The notes under the pieces are model-generated. The model made no database searches, was not told where the DNA came from, and saw only the letters and a program-made list of their open reading frames with translations. Positions 56,996-64,000 of a stretch of DNA of 64,000 nucleotides are shown in pieces. Position 1 is the first letter of the stretch; every line of letters starts with the position of its first letter. The stretch comes from Parvibaculum sp. (GTDB lineage Bacteria > Pseudomonadota > Alphaproteobacteria > Parvibaculales > Parvibaculaceae): NCBI RefSeq assembly GCF_030694575.1, contig NZ_JAUYUS010000023.1, positions 62,001 to 126,000 of the forward strand, given 5' to 3'. A program made the position numbers and the translations under genes.

Positions 56996-58887
56996 TGGCC
57001 GGTATCCGTCGACGTCAGTTGCCGGAGGAGGGCGTTGTTGACCTCGACGCCGAGCTCCTGCTGGTAACCGACGACGAAGGTCTGGAGCATGTCTGCCTCA
57101 AGCGAGTCGCGGACATCGGCGGCGGCCTTCTTGTATTCCTCGCCGTCCTTGTCGAGCTTCGGCGCGCGGATTTCCTTCACCTGCATGAGGACGAGACTGT
57201 CGCCGAGGCCGACCGGGCCATAGGTGAAGCCGCCTTCGCGCGTGGCGAAAAGTTTTGTCACGGCGGCGCGCGAGAAGGTGTCGTTCGACGCGTAACGCTG
57301 GAAGCCGGGCATGGTCAGCACGCTGCGGCCGTATTCGCCGGCGATCTTGTCGAAGCTCTCGCCCTTGTTGCCGCGTTCGGCAAGACCGGCAGCGAGCGCC
57401 TCGAGCGCCGCGGCGCGCTTCTCGTTCTTCCAGATCGTCACGACCCGGTCGCGCAGGCTGTCGAGCGGCGGAAGCTCGGGCGGCGTGACCGTGTCGACCT
57501 CGACCCAGTAATAACCGTCCTTGCCGGAATCGAGCGGCGGCACCTGCTCGCCCGGTTCGCTCTCGTAAACGGTCTTGAGGAGATCCGGCAGGTCCGGCAG
57601 CTCGACGGCATCGCCGTCGCGCGTCTTGCCGTCCGCCGTCACGCCGGAGATCGAGCGGATGGTGAGGTTGTAGCGTTTGGCGACGTCGGCCAGCGGCTCG
57701 CCGCCCGCGCGCGCATCCTCGATGGTGTTCTGGATGTCGTAGATCTGTTCGCGCGCCAGTTCGAGTTCGACGGCGGCGCGGAGTTCCTCCTTCACGCCCT
57801 CGAAGGTGCTGGGCTTGCCCTGCTCGATCGCGGTGACATGGAGGATCGACCAGCCGAGCGGGCCCTGCACGGGCTCGCTGTAGCCGCCGCTTTCGAGCGC
57901 GAAGGCGGCGTCGGCGAGTTCGGGGGCGAGCATTTCATTGTGTGTGACCTTGCCGAGGTCGACATCCTTCATGGTGAGGCCGAGGCCGCGGGCGATCGTC
58001 TCGACCGTTTCGCCGCCGCGCAGCGCCGCGAGCGCCTCCCCGGCGGCATCTTCGGTCGCGAAGGTGATCTGCTGGACCTCGCGCCGCTCCGGCACGTCGT
58101 ACTCGCCGCGCCGCTGCTCATAGGCGGCTTCGAGCGCCTCGTCCGAAATGGCCATGGTGTGGGTCACGTCCTCGGGCTCGAGGACCATGATGCTGAAGTC
58201 GCGCGTCTCGGGGAGCCTGAAGGCGGCGGCGCCGGCTTCATAGAATTTCGCGACGGTTTCCTCGTCGGGTTCGCCGATGTCGCCGGCAAGCGAGGGCGGC
58301 AGGATGATGTAGCCGGCGACGCGGGTCTCTTCCTGGAAGCGCGTAACGACGTCGATCAGCGCGTCGGGCGCGGCGACGCCGGCCTGGACCGCGGCGATGA
58401 GCTGGTTGCGCGCCATGAAATTGCGGCGCTGCTCGACGAAACGCTCCTCCGTGATGCCGTTCTGCCGCAGGGCCTGGCGGAACAGATCGCGGTCGAAGCG
58501 GCCGAAGCCGCCCTGCAGGTCCGGATCGGAGGTGATGTTGATGCCGACCGCCTCGTCGCCGACCCTGAGGCCGAGATCGCTGGTAGCGCCGTCGAGGGCC
58601 GCGAGGCTGATGAGCCGCGACAGGGCCGCCCGGTCGATGCCGAACTGGCGCGCCTGGTCGAGCGTCATCGGCTGGCCGAGCTGCCGGGAGAACTGGTTCA
58701 TCTCGCTGCTGAGTTCGCGCTGGAAGGAGACGGCGTCGATCTTCTCGTCGCCGACCTTCGCGACCGTGTCGCCGCCGAAGCCGGTGAAGATATCGGCGAT
58801 GCCCCACACCGCGAAGCTGAGCGCGAGCAGGCCGATCAGCACCTTGGCAACCCAGCCCGAGGCGTTTCTCCGTAGTGAATCGAGCAT
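56992..58887 (-). CDS. ppiD: PpiD-like periplasmic peptidyl-prolyl isomerase/chaperone
   Basis: This membrane-anchored SurA-like protein assists folding of exported proteins. The 631-residue product has an N-terminal anchor helix (WVAKVLIGLLALSFAVWGIA near residue 12) and a SurA_N-like chaperone domain. A parvulin-type region around residues 250-370 follows (VQQITFATEDAAGEALAALR, then GPLGWSILHVTAI). The C-terminal extension is long. The parvulin active site looks partly degenerate, as in E. coli PpiD. It is the first gene of a ppiD-trpE transcript, a common alphaproteobacterial arrangement. Confidence 0.9.
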   Translation of the reverse strand: MLDSLRRNASGWVAKVLIGLLALSFAVWGIADIFTGFGGDTVAKVGDEKIDAVSFQRELSSEMNQFSRQLGQPMTLDQARQFGIDRAALSRLISLAALDGATSDLGLRVGDEAVGINITSDPDLQGGFGRFDRDLFRQALRQNGITEERFVEQRRNFMARNQLIAAVQAGVAAPDALIDVVTRFQEETRVAGYIILPPSLAGDIGEPDEETVAKFYEAGAAAFRLPETRDFSIMVLEPEDVTHTMAISDEALEAAYEQRRGEYDVPERREVQQITFATEDAAGEALAALRGGETVETIARGLGLTMKDVDLGKVTHNEMLAPELADAAFALESGGYSEPVQGPLGWSILHVTAIEQGKPSTFEGVKEELRAAVELELAREQIYDIQNTIEDARAGGEPLADVAKRYNLTIRSISGVTADGKTRDGDAVELPDLPDLLKTVYESEPGEQVPPLDSGKDGYYWVEVDTVTPPELPPLDSLRDRVVTIWKNEKRAAALEALAAGLAERGNKGESFDKIAGEYGRSVLTMPGFQRYASNDTFSRAAVTKLFATREGGFTYGPVGLGDSLVLMQVKEIRAPKLDKDGEEYKKAAADVRDSLEADMLQTFVVGYQQELGVEVNNALLRQLTSTDTGQ

Positions 58888-59086
58888 GTGCAGTCTTTCT
58901 TCTTCGCCCGCTCCCGGCCGGCGATCTGGTCAGTCCGCGGGCGCGGCCCCCGCCGCCCGCCCCTCGCGAGAGGGCGGCATGATAGGTGCGGGGCCCTTGC
59001 CTCGCAAGCGGATCGGGGGCGCTTTCCGTTTGATTTCCCTCGATAATTTTCGGCGGAAACCGGACGCGGCGCGGCGGCGGACGGGG

Positions 59087-59440
59087 CTAGAGCGAGAACC
59101 CCATCATCGGCGGGCCGCCGAGCCGGACATAGGCGTCGATACCGGCCCGCGTCGCGGCGACGAGGAACCAGATGGCGACGAAGACGGCGGCGGCCCAGAA
59201 GGCGATGACGCGCACCGCCGCGAGCGCGCCGGCGACCGGCGCGCCGTCGAGCGCGAAGGCGACGACGAAGGCGAAAAGGGTCACCTCCAGCGCCGGCAGG
59301 ATGACGACAAGGGCCTCGAGCGCCCCGTCCGGCGGCTGGGCGGGCAGCGCCACGGCCAGAAAGCCGAAGAGCGCGGCAAGCGTACCGGCGGCGCGGGCGT
59401 TCCGGACGATGAGGGTGGCGGACGCAGTGACGGCGAACAT
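59087..59440 (-). CDS. Small multi-helix membrane protein of unknown function
   Basis: This 117-residue product starts at ATG 59440 directly behind GGAGGAG. Three hydrophobic stretches are visible: AAGTLAALFGFLAVALP, ALVVILPALEVTLFAFVVAF and VRVIAFWAAAVFVAIWFLVA. The protein is thus an inner-membrane protein with three helices and short loops. No family is recognised. It is separated from ppiD by 199 bases. A tandem 11-bp repeat lies 44 bases upstream and includes a TTGACC that could serve as its -35 element. Confidence 0.6.
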   Translation of the reverse strand: MFAVTASATLIVRNARAAGTLAALFGFLAVALPAQPPDGALEALVVILPALEVTLFAFVVAFALDGAPVAGALAAVRVIAFWAAAVFVAIWFLVAATRAGIDAYVRLGGPPMMGFSL

Positions 59441-59749
59441 AATTCTCCTCCAGTCTCTCTCCACGAAACGAAGAAAGCATCAAAGTATTGGTCAAGTATT
59501 CGTCAGCGGCGGACGGCTGGGCGCACTTCACCCGTCCCCTGGACGCGGTTCGCGCGGCGGCGGGGGTGGAATGGCCTTTATCGGCTGCTGGCCTGGACTA
59601 CCGGGGCATATGGCGGGGCGGACCGCGGATTTCCCAGGCCGGGTTCGGTCCGGGAGCGGAACGCCTTCCGCCGCCCGTGAGCGGCGAAGCGAAGTATTGG
59701 AACGACATGCTGAAACTCCGGGAACTCAGTGATGGAACTGACCGGAGGC

Positions 59750-59787
59750 CTAAAAACACAAAAGCCCCGATCTGTATGAACGGGGCT
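59750..59787 (-). terminator. Orphan Rho-independent terminator (minus strand)
   Basis: AGCCCCG (59763-59769) pairs with CGGGGCT (59781-59787). Reading on the minus strand the hairpin is followed by TTTTGTGTTTTTA. No minus-strand gene is visible immediately upstream of it (to the right). Confidence 0.7.
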
Positions 59788-59965
59788 CTAAAGTGTCGAT
59801 TTTGCAGGCTGTATCAGCGCGCGCGCAAGCGACCCGGCCCCGAAGGCGAGTAGTTTCGACCAAAGGTCTCTGCGACCGATTGCATCCAAAGATGTGTCAT
59901 GGCGCGCAAGCTACGCCTGAGTCGTTTACTTGCCAAATGAATAGTCGCGAGAATGAAACTTTTGC

Positions 59966-59995
59966 TTCACCTGTGTTCTATTTCACTCAGGTGAA
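59966..59995. promoter_or_regulatory. Inverted repeat TTCACCTG-N14-CAGGTGAA
   Basis: Perfect 8-base arms (59966-59973 and 59988-59995) lie about 107 bases before the tpiA start. The spacing fits a dimeric repressor operator or a weak hairpin. The regulator is unknown. Confidence 0.4.
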
Positions 59996-60101
59996 TCTGA
60001 CCCACTTCGGCTGCGGCCGGGCGGGCCCCCGTATTGGCTTGCGGGCGGACCATCTGCTAAACGAACGCGGCACGGGATTCCCAATGGAGCGGAGCGGACA
60101 G

Positions 60102-60857
60102 ATGGCAGCGCGCGTAAAGGCACTGGTGGCGGGCAACTGGAAGATGAACGGCCTCGAGGCCTCGAAGAAGGAGCTGACGGCGCTGGCGAAGAAGCTCGCC
60201 AAGTCGAAGCCCGGCTGCGACGTGCTCATCTGCCCGCCGGCGACGCTGGTTGCCACGCTGAAGGATGCCGCGAAGGGCACGAAGATCGCCATCGGCGGTC
60301 AGGACTGCCATGCGAAGACGTCGGGCGCGCATACCGGCGACGTCTCGGCCGAAATGCTGAAGGATGCAGGCGCCTCATATGTCATCGTCGGTCATTCGGA
60401 ACGCCGCGCCGATCATGGCGAGAGCGATGCCGTGGTGAAGGCGAAAGCGGAAGCCGCGCACCGGGCAGGGCTCGTCGCCATCGTCTGTGTCGGCGAGACG
60501 GAAGCACAGCGCGACGCGGGCGAGACGCTGAAGATCATCAAGGGCCAGCTCAAGGGCTCGCTCCCCGACGGCGCGACGGCGAAGACGACCGTGGTCGCCT
60601 ATGAGCCTGTCTGGGCGATCGGCACCGGCCGCACGCCGACGGCGGAGGATGTGGCGAAGGTCCATGCCGCGATCCGCAAGGCGCTCGACGCCCGCTTCGG
60701 CGCGGAAGGCGCGAAGATGCGGATACTTTATGGCGGCTCGGTGAAGCCCTCGAACGCGGTCGAGCTGATGGCCGTGCCGAACGTCAACGGCGCCCTGGTC
60801 GGCGGTGCGAGCCTCAAGGCCGAGGACTTCTGGGGAATTATCGCCGCCTACGCCTGA
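60102..60857 (+). CDS. tpiA: Triosephosphate isomerase
   Basis: This TIM-barrel enzyme interconverts DHAP and glyceraldehyde-3-phosphate. The 251-residue protein has the N-terminal AGNWKMNG with catalytic Lys, [11 protein letters not shown] near residue 90 with catalytic His, [16 protein letters not shown] near residue 162 with catalytic Glu, and [12 protein letters not shown] with [10 protein letters not shown] at the phosphate site. GGAGCGGACAG precedes ATG 60102. ATG 60084 is an alternative adding six residues. The frame stays open upstream, but that part has no protein character. Confidence 0.97.
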   Translation: MAARVKALVAGNWKMNGLEASKKELTALAKKLAKSKPGCDVLICPPATLVATLKDAAKGTKIAIGGQDCHAKTSGAHTGDVSAEMLKDAGASYVIVGHSERRADHGESDAVVKAKAEAAHRAGLVAIVCVGETEAQRDAGETLKIIKGQLKGSLPDGATAKTTVVAYEPVWAIGTGRTPTAEDVAKVHAAIRKALDARFGAEGAKMRILYGGSVKPSNAVELMAVPNVNGALVGGASLKAEDFWGIIAAYA

Positions 60858-60902
60858 AAACGGGTCATTTCGGCATGCCGGAGCGGGGCCAAGGGATATT
60901 CC

Positions 60903-60931
60903 TTGTAACCGGCAGGATATCGGCCTATATA
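60903..60931 (+). promoter_or_regulatory. Candidate sigma-70 promoter of the cold-shock gene
   Basis: TTGTAA (60903-60908), a 17-base spacer and TATATA (60926-60931) would start transcription near 60938. This leaves a leader of about 140 bases before the cold-shock ORF, in keeping with the long structured leaders of such mRNAs. Confidence 0.5.
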
Positions 60932-61078
60932 GCCCTTATCGAATTTTCTTGGTTCGGCTGCTCTCCACGCTCGCGATCGAGCGCCGGACCTGTCTTTCCC
61001 GATTCCGAAAAAGTTTGATCTGCCGCTCGCGCGTGCGAAGGCAGCACTATCTCAACCTACCTACAAGGAATGCCAAAC

Positions 61079-61288
61079 ATGGCGAACGGAACAGTTAAGT
61101 GGTTCAACTCCCAGAAGGGCTTCGGCTTCATTCAGCCGGACGGCGGCGACAAGGACGTTTTCGTCCACATCTCCGCAGTTGAACGCGCGGGCATGAGCTC
61201 GCTCAATGAAGGTCAGAAGATCGGTTACGATCTCGAGACCGACCAGCGCAGTGGCAAGGTCTCGGCCGCCAACCTGCGCAACGCCTGA
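61079..61288 (+). CDS. Cold-shock domain protein (CspA family)
   Basis: This small single-strand RNA/DNA-binding beta-barrel acts as an RNA chaperone. The 69-residue product starts [20 protein letters not shown], containing RNP1 KGFGFI, and continues [13 protein letters not shown] with RNP2 VFVHI. The ribosome binding site AGGA lies ten bases before ATG 61079, and an in-frame ATG at 61070 is too close to it. The gene has its own promoter and a strong terminator and is therefore a monocistronic unit. Whether it is cold-induced cannot be told. Confidence 0.95.
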   Translation: MANGTVKWFNSQKGFGFIQPDGGDKDVFVHISAVERAGMSSLNEGQKIGYDLETDQRSGKVSAANLRNA

Positions 61289-61294
61289 TTTCGG

Positions 61295-61320
61295 AAGGGG
61301 CGCTCCGGCGCCCCTTTTTA
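61295..61320 (+). terminator. Rho-independent terminator of the cold-shock gene
   Basis: GGGGCGC (61297-61303) pairs with GCGCCCC (61308-61314) over a TCCG loop, extended by AA/TT, and is followed by TTTTTATTT. Confidence 0.9.
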
Positions 61321-61338
61321 TTTGCCGGAGAAGAACCC

Positions 61339-61566
61339 ATGGCGAAGAAAAAGCCAATGGATGCGGATTTTATCGCATTCAACGTCGTCTACGAGGACGG
61401 CTCGCTGAGTTCAAACCGGAAAGTCCCGACATCGAAGCTCGAAGGCGCCGACGATACGGCGAACGCGCGCGCGATCATCGAGGCCCAGGATCGCGAAATC
61501 GGTGAGAAGTCCGGCAGGCCGCGCAGCCGCGTGAAGACGCTCAACCGTGTGGGCGCCCGGAAGTAA
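61339..61566 (+). CDS. Small conserved-type hypothetical protein, 75 residues
   Basis: The ATG at 61339 follows GGAGAAGAA. The product has a basic start (AKKKPMDADFIAFNVVYEDG), a central Leu/Ala-rich helix (ADDTANARAIIEAQDREIGE), and an Arg/Lys-rich tail ending VKTLNRVGARK. The charge pattern suggests nucleic-acid or ribosome association, but that is only inference. Small ORFs of this kind often follow cold-shock genes in rhizobia. No named family is recognised. Confidence 0.6.
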   Translation: MAKKKPMDADFIAFNVVYEDGSLSSNRKVPTSKLEGADDTANARAIIEAQDREIGEKSGRPRSRVKTLNRVGARK

Positions 61567-61598
61567 CACCGACCGCGGCCGCATCAAGCGAGGACCGG

Positions 61599-61760
61599 AT
61601 GGCTTTCAAGCCCAACTACAATCATGAACGTGCGGAACGCAATCGCGCCAAGGCGGCGAAAGCGCAGCAGAAGCTGAAGGACCGTGAGGAGAAAGCCGCG
61701 CAACGCAAGGCATCTCCCGATGACGACAGCGCTGCTCCCGACGATACGTCCGAGGAATAG
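61599..61760 (+). CDS. 53-residue basic/acidic coiled protein
   Basis: AGGA lies four bases before ATG 61599. The product begins AFKPNYNHERAERNRAKAAK, continues as a Lys/Ala/Gln/Glu-rich helix (AQQKLKDREEKAAQRKASPD) and ends in an acidic tail (DDDSAAPDDTSEE). The FKPNYN start is shared by a set of short alphaproteobacterial proteins that I recall only as hypothetical. A single strongly charged helix is predicted. Four bases separate its stop from the next start, so the two are probably co-translated. Confidence 0.6.
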   Translation: MAFKPNYNHERAERNRAKAAKAQQKLKDREEKAAQRKASPDDDSAAPDDTSEE

Positions 61761-61764
61761 GCAA

Positions 61765-61953
61765 ATGCAGAAGCACAAGTTCGAAGTCGGCGAGACGGTC
61801 GAGTTCAGCCCGGGCGGTTCCTATCCGCCGGCGGCGCGCGGAAGCTATGTGGTTCTGCGCCAATTGCCCTCCGAAGGGCTCGACTACCAGTACCGTATCA
61901 AGAGCGTCGCCGACGGCCAGGAACGCATGGTCCGCGAAGGCCAGCTCGGCTAA
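61765..61953 (+). CDS. Small beta-rich hypothetical protein, 62 residues
   Basis: ATG 61765 lies eight bases after GAGGA and four bases after the stop of the preceding small ORF. The product reads KHKFEVGETVEFSPGGSYPP, then GSYVVLRQLPSEGLDYQYRI and a C-terminal VREGQLG. The pattern (VGE-x-V, G-x-Y-V-V, Y-R-I-K) looks like a small SH3-like barrel, as in several short DUF proteins of alphaproteobacteria. The function is unknown. Its stop overlaps the convergent membrane gene by four bases. Confidence 0.65.
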   Translation: MQKHKFEVGETVEFSPGGSYPPAARGSYVVLRQLPSEGLDYQYRIKSVADGQERMVREGQLG

Positions 61954-62744
61954 CCGGCAACCGCCGGCCAGATCATCGCCATATAAAGAACGATCCCGAC
62001 CATCGCCGCGCCCGCGCCGAGCGGCTTTGCCGTGCCGCCTTGCGGCCGCCGCGCGAGCTGCCACGCCAGCGCGAAATGGATGAGGGCGAGGAGCGGGAAG
62101 CCGAAATCCGTCAGCAGGCCGAGGATCGGAGCATCGAAGCCGAGCTGTTCGGCGGCGAGAAGCCACATGAGCGGGCTCAAGGCCATCATCGCGCGGCCGA
62201 TCCGGTCGTCCAGCAGGCCGGTGCGGCGGACCGAGAGACCGGTGAAGAAGAGCCAGAACCCCCAGCAGATATTCGACAGATGCTCGCCGACCAGCATGCC
62301 GGCATAGCGGTTGAAGGCGCCCTCGATGAGCGCGACGGCCTCGCGGCCCGCTTCCGTCGTCGCGGGATCGCTCATCTGCGCCGCGAGCCAGGGGACGAGG
62401 ATCGCCCAGCGGCCGAAACCCATCGCCTGGCCGAAGCCGGTGAGAATGCCGAAGACGAGGGCGAGGAGACCGGCGGTGCCCGCCGCGCCGAGCGTCCGGT
62501 AAAGCAGGACCGTGAGCAGCACCTGCGTGATGCCGGTCATCGCCAGCACCCAGTAGGCCGGTACGATGACGGCCTTGCCCGCCTCGAACAGCGCGAGGCG
62601 CTCCGGCGCGGGAAGGCGCAGCACATCCGGGAAGTCGAAGACAGCCGCCAGAACCGTGAAGCCGGTAAAGAGCAGGACGATGTGACCGGCCAGGAGGAGG
62701 GTGGTCCCGTAGTCGTGGCGTTTGCCGATGTCGGTCCCGTTCAT
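61950..62744 (-). CDS. Multi-helix membrane protein (DUF4386-like)
   Basis: This 264-residue product from ATG 62744, behind GGAGAACGC, has seven or so hydrophobic helices, for example TTLLLAGHIVLLFTGFTVLA near residue 14. A conserved central loop reads GFGQAMGFGRWAILVPWLAA. The layout and the NICWGFWLFFTGLSVRRTGL segment resemble DUF4386 proteins, a family without known function; that match is tentative. It is divergent from the AraC-type regulator gene with a 140-base shared intergenic region, so the regulator may control it. Confidence 0.7.
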   Translation of the reverse strand: MNGTDIGKRHDYGTTLLLAGHIVLLFTGFTVLAAVFDFPDVLRLPAPERLALFEAGKAVIVPAYWVLAMTGITQVLLTVLLYRTLGAAGTAGLLALVFGILTGFGQAMGFGRWAILVPWLAAQMSDPATTEAGREAVALIEGAFNRYAGMLVGEHLSNICWGFWLFFTGLSVRRTGLLDDRIGRAMMALSPLMWLLAAEQLGFDAPILGLLTDFGFPLLALIHFALAWQLARRPQGGTAKPLGAGAAMVGIVLYMAMIWPAVAG

Positions 62745-62884
62745 GTGCGTTCTCCGGTTGGGTGTGACCGGAAGGTAGGGAGCGGCGGGGGGCCGCACTT
62801 GCAGGATCGCGCCAGAATTCGGCCGGCGGCGCATTGGCGCGATTGTTCAAGCGGCTGGCCCCACGCTCTGCCATAGTCCCGTCC

Positions 62885-63820
62885 ATGACGCCGGACGAAG
62901 AAGCCATCGCCGAAAAGGACCTCACCAGCTCCGGGCTGCTGGCGCTGGTGATTGCCGGTTTGCAGGCGGAAGCGCCGGAGTTGCTGATCGGCGAGGCGGT
63001 GGCCATGCCGGATTGCGCGCTTGCCCATGCGCCTGCCTCGATCAAGCGCGGCCTTCTGACGAAGGCCCATGAGGCGCGCGGCGCGGACTTCATCCTCGGC
63101 TTGGGCCAGTTCATCAAGGGAATCGGCTTCGATCCGGTGCTGCATGTGCTGTTGCGGCCGGCGCCACCGATGGTGATGGCAGGCAAGTTCCGCCGCTTCG
63201 AGCAGTTCACCCATTCCCGCCACCGCTGCGACGTGACGGAGACCGAAAACGGCCTCGATGTGCGGCGCTACGCCGTGTCGGGTCCGCCGCCGCTTGCCGC
63301 CGAGAATCTGCTGATCGCCGGACTGCTGAAGGCCCTGCTGGAGGAGATCGGCTGCGAGGAGGTGACGGTGACGACGGGCGAGGCGCCGTTCGCCGGTTTC
63401 AGCCTGCACTGGCGCCGCTTCGTCCAGCGCGATGTCACGGACCCGCTCGGCCTGGCGGAGAAACGCGGCCGCGAGCCGCTGAAGGTCTATGGCGTGGACG
63501 AGACGCGACCGCTCGCACGCCGCGTGGTGACGCTGCTGTCGGGCGATCTCGGCCGCAACTGGTCATGCAAAGAAATAGCAATGGAATTAAGGCTTTCCAG
63601 CCGAACCCTCCAGCGACGCCTGAAGGAAGACGGGACGAGCCTTTCCACCATTATCCGGGCGGTGCGCATGCGCGAGGCCTGCCAGTTGCTGACCGGCAGC
63701 GACCTGAAGCTGACCGAAATCGGCTATTGGTGCGGCTTCTCCGACAGCCCGCATTTCTCCCGCGAATTCCGCCGGGCGCTCGGCGTGCCGCCTGTGCTTT
63801 ACCGGCAGGCAGCCGCATAG
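62885..63820 (+). CDS. AraC-family transcriptional regulator
   Basis: This 311-residue regulator has an N-terminal ligand-binding domain of about 190 residues resembling the arabinose-binding-type AraC N-domain. The C-terminal double helix-turn-helix has CKEIAMELRLSSRTLQRRLK near residue 228 and LTEIGYWCGFSDSPHFSREF near residue 273, ending RRALGVPPVLYRQ. A TTG 17 codons upstream is ignored in favour of ATG 62885. Divergence from the membrane protein gene suggests that gene as a target. The inducer is unknown. Confidence 0.88.
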   Translation: MTPDEEAIAEKDLTSSGLLALVIAGLQAEAPELLIGEAVAMPDCALAHAPASIKRGLLTKAHEARGADFILGLGQFIKGIGFDPVLHVLLRPAPPMVMAGKFRRFEQFTHSRHRCDVTETENGLDVRRYAVSGPPPLAAENLLIAGLLKALLEEIGCEEVTVTTGEAPFAGFSLHWRRFVQRDVTDPLGLAEKRGREPLKVYGVDETRPLARRVVTLLSGDLGRNWSCKEIAMELRLSSRTLQRRLKEDGTSLSTIIRAVRMREACQLLTGSDLKLTEIGYWCGFSDSPHFSREFRRALGVPPVLYRQAAA

Positions 63821-63896
63821 GCAGTGAATTGAGCGACGGGCGGTAAAGGGCTGGAAACGCGCGTCCTCATGCGGTACAAACCGCCGCGACGACCGA

Positions 63897-63930
63897 CCCG
63901 GCCCGCGACGACGGGGCCGGGGCTTTTATT
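63897..63930 (+). terminator. Rho-independent terminator after araC-type gene
   Basis: CCCGGCCC (63897-63904) pairs with GGGCCGGG (63914-63921) and is followed by GCTTTTATTTT. It separates the regulator transcript from secG. Confidence 0.8.
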
Positions 63931-63945
63931 TTGGCCCGAGGGATC

Positions 63946-64000
63946 ATGGCGACCATCATTCTGATCATTCACCTGATGCTCGCGCTGGCACTGGTCGCGA
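63946..64000 (+). CDS. secG: Preprotein translocase subunit SecG, N-terminal start (partial)
   Basis: Eighteen codons are visible before the window ends. The ATG at 63946 follows GAGGGATC. The peptide MATIILIIHLMLALALVA is a hydrophobic first helix of the kind that opens SecG, the small accessory subunit of the SecYEG channel. tpiA-secG neighbourhood is standard in alphaproteobacteria, here with 3 kb inserted between the two. The identification rests on this short helix plus context. Confidence 0.7.
   Translation, partial: MATIILIIHLMLALALVA

Larger units (their letters stand above)
59465..60101. other. Gene-poor stretch between membrane protein gene and tpiA
   Basis: These 637 bases hold no gene I can defend. 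Contents are a tandem 11-bp repeat (AGTATTGGTCA/AGTATTCGTCA, 59484-59505), a minus-strand terminator hairpin (59763-59787) and an inverted repeat TTCACCTG-N14-CAGGTGAA (59966-59995). A 121-codon open frame at 59488-59853 lacks a ribosome binding site and shows Arg/Pro-rich, non-protein-like composition. The minus-strand terminator has no obvious gene feeding it, so a small RNA is possible. Confidence 0.5.

Noticed and set aside
59488-59853. A 121-codon open frame on the plus strand before tpiA
   Set aside because: No ribosome binding site, Arg/Pro-rich sequence and a terminator hairpin inside it.
1-64000. tRNA, rRNA, CRISPR array, insertion sequence or prophage
   Set aside because: I looked for TPsiC-type arms in gaps, regularly spaced repeats, transposase or integrase motifs and phage genes and saw none.

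Overview
This 64 kb window is a GC-rich chromosomal segment from an alphaproteobacterium, most likely a Hyphomicrobiales (Rhizobiales)-type organism close to Parvibaculum. The taxonomic guess is inference. It rests on the gene order (nuo operon - birA - rnj - mce - DUF1467 - proS - lolCD - dnaE; rpsB-tsf-pyrH-frr-uppS-cdsA-dxr-rseP-bamA-skp-lpxD-fabZ-lpxA-lpxI-lpxB; then gltA, gltX, comEC, lexA, moeA, moaC, trpCDG, trpE, ppiD, tpiA, secG), on LpxI rather than LpxH, on the short prolyl-tRNA synthetase, and on the alphaproteobacterial SOS box GTTC-N7-GTTC in front of lexA. I see no rRNA, tRNA, CRISPR array, insertion sequence or prophage.

Layout: 1-12.3 kb holds the end of nuoD and a complete, tightly packed nuoE to nuoN operon for respiratory complex I. 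It runs on into birA, RNase J, methylmalonyl-CoA epimerase and a small DUF1467 membrane protein. 15.5-19.6 kb is a more accessory stretch: an intergenic repeat element, an AzgA-type purine permease, and two exported proteins of unknown function. proS, lolC and lolD follow. A patchy segment (23.0-24.7 kb) comes next, with several repeat elements, an AHSA1/SRPBCC protein, a dihydrofolate-reductase-like protein and a 44-residue membrane peptide, and then dnaE.

28.2-43.5 kb is one long co-oriented block linking translation (rpsB, tsf, frr), UMP kinase, undecaprenyl and isoprenoid synthesis, phospholipid synthesis, outer-membrane protein assembly and lipid A synthesis. It ends at a strong terminator hairpin shared with the convergent gltA. 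From 43.5 to 59.4 kb almost everything is on the minus strand: gltA, gltX, then (after comEC on plus) lexA, moeA, moaC, a GNAT acetyltransferase, trpC, trpD, trpG, trpE and ppiD. The two halves of anthranilate synthase are separated by about 1.1 kb of AT-richer accessory DNA carrying small orphan ORFs. One of these is interrupted by an in-frame TGA.

59.5-64 kb holds a gene-poor stretch with an orphan terminator, tpiA, a cold-shock gene with its own promoter and terminator, three small ORFs, a membrane protein divergent from an AraC-type regulator, and the start of secG.

Most of the window is conserved housekeeping DNA. The parts that deserve attention are regulatory or accessory: a Pho-box-like triple repeat before the GNAT-moaC-moeA cluster, a three-copy motif able to form alternative hairpins after trpC, a family of double-hairpin intergenic repeats, the interrupted ORF in the trp gap, and an exported protein with a possible Cys/His catalytic pair. 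I did not find a clearly new multi-gene system.
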